From Ipomoea triloba (taxonomy: Eukaryota > Streptophyta > Magnoliopsida > Solanales > Convolvulaceae), in the NCBI RefSeq assembly GCF_003576645.1, contig NC_044924.1:19745004-19809003 (forward strand): DNA of 64,000 nt, written 5' to 3'. The translations under genes were made by a program, and so were the position numbers. The notes beneath the pieces are model-generated. The model was not told the origin of the DNA. It saw only the letters and a list, made by a program, of their open reading frames with translations, and searched no databases. Positions 1-11,900 of the stretch are shown here, piece after piece (within the stretch, counting starts at the first letter, position 1; each line of letters starts with the position of its first letter).

Positions 1-870
1 ACGCCGTCACCACCCGCCGTCCCTTCTGGTCGCAACGCCAGCCCCACCGCCGTCAAGCCAGCCGCCGTCGCCGATCGAAGGATCCGTCATCACCGGTCAA
101 AGGCCCGCCATCCCCGGCGCACCGGTGTCCATCAGTCGTCGTTGCTGCCGTTCACCGCAAGTGGCTCCGTCCACCGTCCAACGGCGAACGACCAAAAACA
201 AAGAGAGACGACGATCGCCTCTAATGCTCCGCTTGCCGCCGTCGACCCACTGACGCCTGCCGCCTTCTCCCCGCCCTTGCAGCCGAGCCGGAGATCGAAG
301 GTCTCCTCCGTCGCTCCCACCCGAGACAGCCATCATCAAATGGTGAGAAAGACGCAACCAGATGAAGAGGAAAAGAAGCCGACCGGAATCAAGGCACCAT
401 CGCCCCTCTGTCGTTTCTCTCTCAGTCTGCCGCCGTCGTTAGCTTCTCCGGCAGGCAGCCGCCGTGGCCGATCGTGGACCCGCCATCACAGCCACTTATC
501 GCCGGCGTCCAGGACCTCAGATCAGGAAACAGAGGTTTTTAGATATTTTTTTACTATTAATTAATTTCGAAATTATTCCCATATATTCCGAAAAACAATT
601 AAACAAATTTTCCAAAATTTGTTTCTGGAAAAAATTAAACATGTATATGTATACATATATGAAAACTGAAATTCTGGATATATATGCAAATACATACACT
701 AAAAACAACGCATAGATATTTTTGCATTTATCTTGTAGATTGATACACCGTAGCAGTAGACACACATACTGTTAAAACAGTAAAACATATATTGCACGAT
801 ATATAATACAAAATATATATCAAATACAACTTAATCAACTAGGCAGAGATAAACATGCTCTGATACCAAA
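1..870 (-). mobile_element. Ty1-copia 5' internal (leader) region with primer-binding site, partial
   Basis: Read on the minus strand, positions 857-868 are TGGTATCAGAGC, the initiator-Met tRNA primer-binding site used by many plant copia elements. The leader that follows (868 down to 1) is AT-rich and then becomes a GC-rich, CCGTCGCC-like stretch at 1-520. The copia element at 44618-48844 has the same order beside its own primer-binding site (AT-rich 48160-48500, GC-rich 47990-48150), so the two look related. No gag is visible because the element runs off the left edge. The open frames at 97-564 are low-complexity and unlike any known protein. Confidence 0.6.
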
Positions 871-1300
871 TATTAGAATAAAATATACAATCATAATAAT
901 GTAATGATTTAACCTGATAGCGGAAGCCATAGGATTGAGCATCTCCCGCCATAGTTGTTCCATTGCTTGAAATTTAGGTTCAGATGTTTTGTTCATCACT
1001 TATCTCCTAGGGGAACTAGATAGTGTAGTATGTGACCTTAACAAGGAGCAATGGGAGGACCATGCATATATAGCCTACATGCCATCATTATAGGTTAAGT
1101 AACGGTTTCCGTTACTTTTGTTTCAAACCACAATAACATAATGAACATAAATGGTCTATTAAACTTGCACCACTAAATAGTGCCATAATGGAAAATGTTA
1201 CATATTCATCATCCATTCTTGCTTTTGGCCTCCATAATGCATTAATTAATGCGCTTGGAGAGGTAGGTATAGCCAACTTTGCCTCCAAGCACCTTAACAA
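871..1300 (-). repeat. Probable copia LTR (5' LTR of the minus-strand element), right end uncertain
   Basis: The LTR should begin two bases beyond the primer-binding site, at about 871. A TATA-like box lies at 1064-1075 (minus strand, core CTATATATGC), as expected for an LTR promoter. The outer end is not defined, because no second LTR copy or target-site duplication is visible; 1300 is a guess. The stretch 1300-1867 holds no gene I can support. Confidence 0.4.
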
Positions 1301-1867
1301 TCATAGACTGCCTCCAAGGTCTTCTTAGCTGTATCTATCCTCATCTGAAACGACTTCCTCCTCCTCATTCGTTTCCTGCGACTCACCATTCACCATTGAG
1401 GTTAGTGCCATCACCTTCCGATCGCAACTCCTTCTGTTGGCGCGCATCTCCAGCGTCGTCTTCGATTTCTTCGTGGAGGTCCTGGTCCTCCGCCGTTCTA
1501 ATCACCTCGACAGCATTTTTTCAGAATTACTAATCTTTTGTTGTACGTTCGCTCACCTATTCACAAAACTAATGAAACAAGAGCGGATAGTGCTAGTGCT
1601 AGTGAGCTTAGCTTGTTACAATCGTCAAGACCAATACCAACATAACAACGACATGAGAGCACGGACCGTGTTAACTTCAATTTTGCTAAGACCTCTCATC
1701 TTATTATTATTATTGGAGAGTGTTTCCTTACACACCAATACAAAAATTGTAATTTATGCCATGTCAATTATCAATGTTGTGCCCATAAATTATTAGTGAC
1801 GTAAATATTCATTCTCAATTTTCAAAATGTGACATATTGCCCCTCCCTTAATAGAAAAAAGGAAAAA

Positions 1868-2325
1868 TATTGTTGTCGACAGAATGAGAACAAACAAACA
1901 AAGAAAGAAAAATGGAGGCCGATTAATTTGTCAATTATATAATTTAAACAGTCTAAATATTATATGTTTGGCCCATGACTAAAACATTGTTGTCGGCAGA
2001 AGGATAACAAACGAAGAAAGAAAAATGGTGGCCGATTAATTTGTCAATTATATAATTTAAATAGTCCAACTATTATATGTTTCCATGACTAAAACATTGT
2101 TGTCGGTAGAAGGAGAACAAACAAAGAAGGAGAAATGGAGGCCGATTAATTTGTCAATTATATAATTTAAACCGTCTAAATATTAATTATATGTTTGACC
2201 CATGACTAAAACATTATTGTCGGCAGAAGGAGAACAAACGAAGAAAGAAAAATGGAGACCGATTAATTTGTCAATTATATAATTTAAACAGTCCAAATAT
2301 TATATGTTTCGCCCCTGACTTATAA
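1868..2325. repeat. Four tandem copies of a ~113-bp repeat
   Basis: The phrase GCCGATTAATTTGTCAATTA recurs at about 1918, 2031, 2139 and 2258, giving spacings of 113, 108 and 119 bp. Each copy also carries a TTGTCGGCAGAAGGA-like box and a TATATGTTT box. The array stops about 40 bp before a TATA box at 2368, so it is placed like an upstream enhancer array. Confidence 0.8.
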
Positions 2326-2339
2326 TTTATTTTATATAA

Positions 2340-2900
2340 AAAATGGATAATATAATGTTCTTTCCGCTATAAATAGAGAGCTCTATTTCAAGTGAAAAGG
2401 TGACAAGGAAGAAGAGATTCAAGTATTCAAGCCTTGAGGTTTTCAAGTATTCAAGTTCAAGTGTTAAAGTTGGAAGTGTTGAAACATTCAAGTATTCAAG
2501 TACTCAAATTTCAACTCTCAATTATTTCAAGTTCAAGTACTCAAATCCAAGTCAAGTATTTCAAGTATCAAAGTCTCAAGTATTTCAAGTTCAAGTACTC
2601 AAATCCAAGCATTTCAAGTATCAAATCTCAAGTGATCAAAGTTCAAGCATTTTAAGTACCGTGTTTGCTTCCAAGTTTTTTCGTAGTGAAGTGTTTGATC
2701 TTAAAGAAAATTCTAAACATGCAATCAAGTGTTCATCAAGTATTCAAATTCAAATCTAGCAAAGAATCAAAGGATTTATTGAAAGATTATTGTACCCACG
2801 GTATATAATGATACATTCTTTACTATGTACCAGATTTGCAGTGTTAATACAATAGAGTGTTTGAGCGAGGCTTTGCCTTCGGGTCCCTCCATTTGATATT
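2340..2900 (+). promoter_or_regulatory. TATA-box promoter-like region followed by a TTCAAGT-rich leader
   Basis: A strong TATA box (TATAAATA, 2368-2375) is followed by GAGAGCTC. A degenerate TTCAAGTATTCAAG array runs from 2418 to 2750, and a short non-repetitive segment to about 2890 ends in an A-run. With the tandem array upstream, this resembles the regulatory end of an LTR element or an old integrated plant pararetrovirus. No coding sequence supports either identity. The open frame 2400-2759 is only the in-frame reading of the TTCAAGT array. The stretch 2900-3836 shows no gene. Confidence 0.4.
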
Positions 2901-3000
2901 TTAAAAAAAAAAAAATTACAATACAGTTAAATTTGTTGTGTGTTAACAATAGTATTCCTAGTTTCCAAGTTAATATGCTGTTAATAACGGCTCATTATTA

Positions 3001-3153
<153 letters not shown>

Positions 3154-3836
3154 TCAAAGATAACGAATTTCAAGTCAGATTCTGTGTGGATTCTGAAGAG
3201 ATTTAAGATCTTTCTTTTTCTTTGGAAAGGTGGAGGAAATAGAAAAGATTTGAGTCAGATAGATTGTAGGAGGGGGAACTCTCAGCAAATTACGGTACCC
3301 AAAACTGTGGGGATCACTGTCTAGAATAACGTGTTGAATTTCATGAGTTAGAATATTGTATTTTATGACTTCGAATAATATACATTATATGTTAGAATAA
3401 TTAATTTTTCACCCGTGCGGTGCACTACGAAATTGATTTGTTATAATATATTAAGAATTATTTGGTCCGTGCGATATCTTGGGATACACTTATATTTTGA
3501 TATTATGTAAATATAACTATATTAGAAAAAAAATTCACCTAGGAGTAATGAAATAAGCACTTGAGTGTTTATTGATTGATCGTAGAGCGTTAATATTCTC
3601 TGGACAAATAACAACGTATCAACCAGAGCCTTAAAGAGTTTTTCCTTGTCGTGTGGATAGGTCGAATGCAGAGACAAAAACAAACTTCATTACTAAACAA
3701 TAAGGAGAAATATGAGAAATAGTAGAAAAGAGTAGAACATATTTAATAGTAAAATTGTTCTTTGCTTTTGAGAGTATTTATGAAGCAATTTATAGGAATT
3801 TTATTACCATATTTTACAATATTACGCAAACTTTCA

Positions 3837-4282
3837 GGACGTTTGGTTGGAGGGAATTACAATTTCATTTCCATTTTATTCTCACCAGATTTCGAAGGCA
3901 ACTAAATTCCGACGTTTGGTTGGAGGGAATTGCAATTCCCTCATTTTCATGGAATTAGAATCCCATGATCCCCCGGGAATTTTAATTCCATGGATTTTAG
4001 GAAGAAAAAAGATAATCTTGAGGCAAAATTACCCCTCCCTTTTTGTTAACTTAAAATTGATATCTGACAACAATAACAATAACAATGGTTATTTTGGACT
4101 TTATATTAATTATTCCCTTTCAATTCCCATTTATACCAAACATTGGAATTGAAATTCCTAGTAATTTTATTCCTGTCAACCAAACACTGGAATTTTAAAC
4201 TCTCAGTTTATTCCACATTATTCTTTTCCCATTGAATTACAATTTTTTTCCCACCTAATTCTTTTCTCCAACCAAACACCCC
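3837..4282. mobile_element. MITE with TTTGGTTGGAG terminal inverted repeats
   Basis: The left end GGACGTTTGGTTGGAG mirrors the right end CTCCAACCAAACACCCC. An internal partial duplication of the left end lies at 3913-3930. The right flank begins TAA; the left flank shows TCA where TAA is expected. Related uninserted flanks (ACGCAAAC...TAATTGTATAG) near 4740 and 5200 suggest the original site. The 3-bp TAA target fits Tourist/Harbinger-type MITEs. No coding capacity. Confidence 0.6.
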
Positions 4283-4369
4283 TAATTGTATAGGAGTGTT
4301 TTGGGCGAGAACTTAAAATTGATGGTTTTGTTTTTATTAATAGTATATATTACGTTGCAGAAGAAATAT

Positions 4370-5250
4370 ATGTACTCTATTATTACGAATAGGAATCTAA
4401 GTAAGAATATATTTTATTAGGAATTGTATTACTATATTTTAATGTACAATTGTATTACGAATATGAACTTTATTACTATATTTTACAATATTACGTGATA
4501 AGGAATAATCTCATGTATTCAATTGTATAACAATATATGTAAACTATGGGGTAGAGGCCTAGGGAAGAATTTTGCCCCAAGAAACCATCTTATTCATTGT
4601 TCTTTAACTAAAGAGAATAGAGAGAGCCAAACACTTTTTGCTCAGATGGCATGTAGTGACATCCCCCATATGGGAGGTCATGAGTTTGAGCCTTAGTAGA
4701 TTATTACGAATAGGAATTTCATTACCATATTTTACAATATTACGCAAACATGAATTGTATAATAGTATTTTGAGCGGAAAGTTAAAATTAAGAATTTCAA
4801 TTAGTAATATTATAGAATTATATATTTTAATGTACAATGTTAGTACGAATAGGTATTTTATTACTATATATGTACAGTATTATTACGATTAGTAATATTG
4901 TAGAATTATATTACAAATAGGAAAGTAGGGAAGAATATATTTTATTAGGAATTATATTACTATATTTTAATGTACAATGTTAGTACGGATAGGTATTTTA
5001 TTACCATATATGTACACTATTATTACGATTAATAATATTGTAGAATTATATTACGAATAGGAAAGTAGGAAAAAAGTATTATTACGATTAGTAATATTGT
5101 AGAATTATATTACGAATAGGAAAGTATGAAAGAATATATTTTATTAGAAATTTTATTACTATATTTTAATGTACGATGTTAGTACCAATTTACAATATTA
5201 CGCACACTTTTAATTGTATAGGGTTGTTCATAGATATATTTTATCTGTTA
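4370..5250. repeat. AT-rich degenerate tandem repeats
   Basis: Phrases such as TATTACGAATAGGAA and AGTAATATTGTAGAATTATA recur many times with changing spacing. The clearest block of three copies lies at about 4888-5150. No coding sequence. From 5250 to 5977 I see only AT-rich DNA, which would include the 3' UTR of the BRM gene on the minus strand. Confidence 0.6.
4635..4700 (+). repeat. SINE fragment (tRNA-derived)
   Basis: The segment shares CCCATATGGGAGGT and a B-box-like GAGTTTGAGCC with the better copy at 10256-10390. It is short and flanked by AT-rich repeats, so it is a remnant. Confidence 0.4.
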
Positions 5251-5977
5251 GAATAATAAAACTTCTGGAGTAAGATCATGTACTTTATGAGTTAGAAGAA
5301 TATACATTATGCTTAAAACTAATATACATTTAAATTATAAAAATGTATATTGTAATAAGTCACACATGAAAGAAAAAAAAAATTATACGAAAGGACGTCG
5401 TTTTTGAATCATGGTCCACACAGTTGTGTAAATCACAGTCCATGCAATAACTATTGAGGAACTCGCATGCCCAAGAACTTTCAGTTTTATGAAACTAAAA
5501 CTGTAACAATATTTTTAGGGTGGCAGATGGTAAAGTTTTCACAGTTTACATAAGATGCAAAACATGTACTGTATGTATTATAGGAATATTGTTTTATGGG
5601 ATGTGGAGATTTTGGCATATCATCATCATCAACAGGCAGGCATCAGGAGAATAATAATTGGGCAGAATTCACAACTCTGAATCAATTCCCACGCCCTTAA
5701 GAAGGCGTTTCAATGAAAATTTTTGCTTATAATATCCAAAAAGTGATAGAGATGAGATGAAGCTGGAAAACACTTGAATGACTACAGCCAACAACACTAC
5801 AGTAACAACTCTAAGATTTGGGCAGAATTGGTACTACATGAAGAAGCCACAGAGAAAATTGTATACTAAAGAAACAGATTGTCGGATGCCGAGGAGGACG
5901 AACCATTTACACACCAGTACCTTACCTTGAGTGAGCAAGCAACTGAATCAGTACAAAGAATACACTGCCACCAGCGA

Positions 5978-8900
5978 TCATAAATGGCTAGGGCGCCTTC
6001 TACCTGCATCACTTCTCATCCTTTTCACGGGGTTGGCCCACCCAACCGAACTCCCACCACCACTGCTTCCACCACTTGTCAGTTGAGGAGATTGGTTAGC
6101 CCACCCTTGCTGTTGAACGCCCTGTTGATTTAGCCACGAATCTTTCATCATTGACACACACCCTGAATTTTTTGCATTGCGGCTCACACCAGTGGGTGAT
6201 ACCGGGCCACCTGACATGTTTCCCGTCTTCATTACTGACTTCTCTCTGTCTTTCCTTTTCTTTTTGCAAATAACAAGCTCTCCAGGATGGGTCAATGGCC
6301 GGGGATCATCCTGCTCCCTGCTGCTGCCAACACCAAGCCTTGCTTCTTTTTGAGACACATGAATTCTAGACGACTTTGAATCTTCAGTAGCATGGAGAGA
6401 TCCCCTTGTTTGTGGTTTATGAGTGGGGCCAGCATCTGCTTCTGCATCACTAACAAGCCGGTTACGCTTGTTTTGACCAAGCATCTGTCTTGTTGACGAA
6501 CCAGAGGCAGTCATAGTTGCTGGGCCAGAAAAGGAGACAGAATTCCTGGCTTCTCGGAAATCTGTCTCTGGAAATGCAATCTTCAAGATGTCAAAGAAAA
6601 GATCATTCACCTTCCTTGCTTCGGTTCTCACCTATATTATTGAGGTCATTCATTTATTAAACAATAATAATGGGGGAAAACAGGGAAAGGAACTTGATGT
6701 AAAATAAGCTGTGAATATGTGGCCATACCGCTGGTGAGAATCCATAATATTGCACAGCACTTTTTAACATCAGTTGCACATCAGAAACAAACTCCAGCAC
6801 TCCACTATACTCATTCTCGTCAACACGCAAACCAATTGTTTGTAAATCAAGAAGGTTATCATCAGCCATGTCCATATCACCTTCAATTCTTCTCCACAAA
6901 TCAGTTAGCAGTGGAATTATTTGATGGCCTTCCTTGTTTATTCTCCTTTGCAGATTAATGACCACGTTCTTGCACTGCAATCAACACATAACAAATCATC
7001 CACATGAGAGGCAAGACACAGTTTAAACAATGAATTCCCTCAATCCTCATCATATTTCAAGTTTACAGATATAAACAGGAGAAGCTTGTGCAGGAGAGGA
7101 GAAAAGAAAATTTTAAAAAGGTCAAACTCATTGCAAGCAACTTTTACCTCCAGTTTCCAAAAAAGAACTAATAAGTTCGTTGGTTTTCGAAAAAAAATAA
7201 AAGATTCTCAAATTTCAAATAAGTGTATATCCAAAATAAATAAATAAAATAACTGCAGCAATGAATCACCTCACAGAAGCAAATATGTAAACTGAAGATG
7301 CATTATCTAGAAAATAGCACATGAATTATTATGCAAAAGCAAAAAATACAATATCCAGAAATTTTATGCAATAAAATAAATCAAGTCCAAACTGGCAAAA
7401 CAGCACAGAACAGGACAATTTTTACCTTCTGAATGACCTTAGACATCTTTACGCCTCCACCAGAAGCCCCAGTAGTATTCATGACTTTACTCTCCCAATT
7501 TTGTCTCATCTGTTCAGCAGCTTCTTCTGGAGGAGCAGACCTTCCAGATTTTACTAAACCCTGTACTTTCACTAAATGTGAATTTTTCCTTGAAGGTAAA
7601 TTCCGCCTACCCTTAAATGATGAATCAGTTTGATCATCTTTTATAGCACTAGGGTCTCCATGAATTTTAGGTCCCCGGCCATTCCTAATTTGAAGATCAT
7701 ATTTACGGTCCACTTGAAGGGGCAACTGTGAAGACTTTCCACTGAGGACTGGCACCTTCTCACTAGACTTCTCCTCTTGCCTCTCTGCAGCATGCTTTGG
7801 CCGAATCCGAATACTCCGCTTCCGTTTTATTTTGGGCTGCTGCAAGACCTGTTCTTCTTCACCTTCATCACGACCTTGAATCCAGCTACCAGACTGCTGG
7901 AGATCTATATGGGAGTCTCCAGACACAGCAATTTCCCCTTCCTCTAACTCATCTGCCTGGCATATTAAAAGGTGAAGTCATCCAGCATTAACCTACAATC
8001 TTGGTGCACAAAATCATGGGGAAGGAGAAAATGAGAAAAAAGGAGACATACCACCCTTTTTGAACGAGAAGTTGGTCTTGCATCTAGCGCAGAAAGTGAC
8101 CCAAATTTCTGAGATGACACAGATGGTGAGACCTTTTGCTTCAACCTTTGGCTCTCAGCAGATGAACCTGATGAACCAGTTTGTTCAGGTATATGATTGT
8201 TTCTATTGTTGCCAGGAGCTTGATGGTACTCATATCCATCAGCAGAAACCCGATCATCTTCTTCTGAATGGTCTTTGTTTACTTGAGGCGCCCCAATTGT
8301 ACCATTAAATTCATCATCTTCATCCCCCAATTCTCCTTCTTCATGTACTGAATACCCATTTCGCTCCTCAGAGCTAGCTTCAGAGAACTCTCCATTTTCA
8401 TCATCTATCTCTGTGTATACAGGAAACTTTTTCGCTTTTGGCCGTCCCCTTCTCCTTTCAGACTCAGAGGCCATCTCACTAGACTCTGCAACAATTCCCC
8501 CACTCAATAAGATGTTCTTTGATGGCTTCTTTGCTAAATGAGCAACAGCTGCATTTACTTCTTTAGAGCTAGCACGAAGCCACTTGGGTACCTGATCATA
8601 TCTAGTCATTTCCTCTGCCCAATCAATTTCTTCATCCATTTGATCAAACAGTTCTACTTCTTTTTCACTCCTAGCAATCATACGATTTACCTCCTGAAGG
8701 GAAGGAACATCATGAACAGTTTCTTGATATCTCTCCTCATCATGTAACAGTGTTTCCAAAGTTAAACGTCTCTCTTCATGAGTAGTCCTTTGGTCAAAAC
8801 GACCAGCATTAATCACTTCATCAGCCATGTCAATTTTGTATTGTTGAATATTGTTCCGAATGAGACTCTCAATGGATCCTATATATCGGTCTGTACCCGC

Positions 8901-11900
8901 AAGGTCATCATCGGAATCAACTGCACCTCCACTCCGGAATTCATCCTCTTTCTGATGGCTGGAGATTTTGTCGACCACTGCCTCCATATAAAGGACCTTA
9001 ACTTCTCTAGTCTGCCCTATCCGGTGGGCTCTAGCAACTGCCTGTTCCTCATTTTTTGGATTTGGATCAGGATCATAAATGATGACTGTGTCAGCAGTTT
9101 GCAGATTCAAACCACGCCCAGCAGCACGAATGCTGAGCAAGAAAATAAAGCAATCAGTATCTGGGCTATTAAAATCCACAATAGCTGATTCACGGTCTTC
9201 TAAGCTAGTTGTGCCATCAATTCGTCTGTACACAAGTCGCCGCCACTGCAAGTATTCCTCCAAAATATCAAGCAGTTTTGTCATTGTACTAAAGAGTAGT
9301 ACTCTGTGTCCTGTTCTTTGAAGTTTAATCAGGACCCTATCCAGAACCCACAATTTTCCACAAGAGTTGACAAGAAAATCCTTTGAGACATTGAGATAAG
9401 GATAATTTAGTAAAGGATGATTGCAAGTTTTCCGGAGCTCCATACAACGGTTATTTAAGGTTTTATATGTTTTAGGTTGGTAAATTGGATTTTTTTGAGC
9501 CCTGCGCTTCTCATCTTCTGGGTCAACTCTAATTGTACCAGTGGACTTAATCCAGTCATAAACAGCACTCTGAAAAGCTGACATTCTGCATTTTAAGACG
9601 ATGGATACCTGCAAGAACAATGGCTATTAGACATTTAATTTTTAATTTTTTTTTTGGAATCCTACAAAAGCCATGCAACATACCTTGGGAGGAAGTGAAC
9701 CTTCAACATCTTCAACACGGCGCCTGAGCATGAAAGGCTCAAGAATTTGATGAAGCCTATGGATAATAATAACCTTCTTCTCAGTTTCAAGCCAGTCATC
9801 CTCGACATTATGTGCAGGGCCTTCTTTTTGAAAGGGTTTAGAGAACCAATCATGAAATGCTTTACGATTATCAAAGACTTCTGGTAGGAGAAGATTTAAC
9901 AGAGACCAAAGTTCTTTAAGATCATTCTGCATGAAAAAATAAATAAATAAATATGTCCTTGTGTTCAATTATAGTCAAAATGTTGATTGCAAACAAGGGC
10001 ATGAAAAAGTAAAAAATTCATCCATAGTATGGTGGCTCTTGTGACAACACTTAGTGAGAAAGAATACTTGACTAAGCCTGCCAATACAGTCCTATATGCT
10101 AAATGGATTCCCTATCTCCATTAGATTTTGGTTATGTCCTAAATCCACCATGAGCCCTTGAGCTAACATAAGAAAGGTAACATGACCTCCATGCATCTTT
10201 ATCTTTGTCTTTTTTCTGTAAGCACAGGCATGCATTGGTGGGTAGAGGGAGGTGCGTAGCCAAGACCTTGTGGTCTAGTGGCACCAAGGTTGCACTCCCA
10301 TATGGGAGGTTGTGGGTTCAAGCCTCAGTGGAGGCGATATTGACTCTTTGTGCTTCAATAGGTTGAGAAAGTAGTTATGAAGAATTATAGGAGTGATTGT
10401 TTTTTAACTATCCTTTTTCATTTCTCCAAATTTTCTACTCTTACCTTTAAAAGTCAAAATCAACTGAAGAATTATAGGAGTCATGCTAATCATTTGATAA
10501 TAAGAAATGATTTTATGTTATAGATGCTTCTATTTCAAGAACAAGGATGCACATAAGGTTTACTAGAGACCCAAAACAAATGAATATTCCAAATGTTTAG
10601 CCCAATCACAGTAATGGCTCTCAAACTTCCAAATTAAGTGGCATCTGAGAGAAAAATATTTTTTCAAACTTGTAAAAATAAGTCAAAGCAGGAAAGCCCA
10701 GTTTGCTCATAGAGCAACTATTTAATGCATAATAACAAACCTGTAAAGGGGTTCCTGTGAGAAGTAGACGCCTTTGGCACCTATATCTGTCAAGATCACG
10801 AGCAAGAACAGATTCCCTGTCTTTCATTCGTTGGGCTTCATCAATAATAATGTACTTCCAATCAACTTTTGAAAGCTTTGAGCGATCATACATGATGAAC
10901 TCATAGGTTGTCACAAGAACATTGAACTTCATGGCACAAACTTCCTACAAAAAGAGGACACATAATGAACTTGTGACAAATTTCAACACCATACGTCAAG
11001 CTTACATTTCATAGAGGAAGGCAGCTAAACCTGAGAAAATAACTTCGCTCTTTGGTCCTTTCCTCCAACATAGAAAATGCAAGATACAGATGGGAGCCAG
11101 GTGTGCAACTCACTCTGGGAAATTAACTAAAGTTAGTCATGTCTTTTGTACCATTAATAAAGAGAGAGAGGAGAGAAGATGCAATTAAAAGTATGCAACC
11201 TTCCAGTTAACCAGAACAGCATTGGGAACAATAATAAGATGTGGACCATAGTTTCCTTTGAACTCCATCAGATAAGCAATCAATGCCATAACCTTCAGAA
11301 AGGGCAACAACGCCAAAGCCCATAATTACTCATTGTTGGGGAAAAATCAATAGTCATAAAAGCCAGTAATGCACACGAATTTTTTTTACCTGAACAGTCT
11401 TTCCAAGACCCATCTCATCAGCCAAAATTCCATTTAACTTGTTGTTATACAAAGAGAGCATCCACTGCAAACCAACCTGTCGAAAATTGAACAGAATATT
11501 CAACTCTCATTCTCTCAAAGCATGAATGCATACATAACCCATGAAACAAATATCAGAATATAGTCAAATAATAACATTTGGAGATTGAAAACATACAAGC
11601 TGATAGTCTCGTAGAGTTCCTGCTCTTAGCATTGAGGGCTGCCTCAAAACCCTTTCATTAACAGCATGTGCAAGAGTATAATACCTGGTGCCCACAAAGA
11701 GTTCAGAATATTTTGACTACCAAAAAACAAAAAGAAAAAAGAAGCATTCTATTGCACAATAAACATGTGCAAGACAAACATGACAAAGGCAATCACTATA
11801 AGAATATATTTGCAGATCTTCAGCGCAAACCAAATTATGAATTTTCAATTCAATCACACAAAGTCATACTTCACTATGTATATGCAAATTGGAACCTGAC

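Noticed and set aside
2400..2759. Ser/Phe/Lys-rich protein
   Set aside because: It is the in-frame reading of a TTCAAGT microsatellite.
10256..10340. tRNA gene
   Set aside because: It has A- and B-box-like motifs but no cloverleaf; related decayed copies lie nearby, so it is a SINE.
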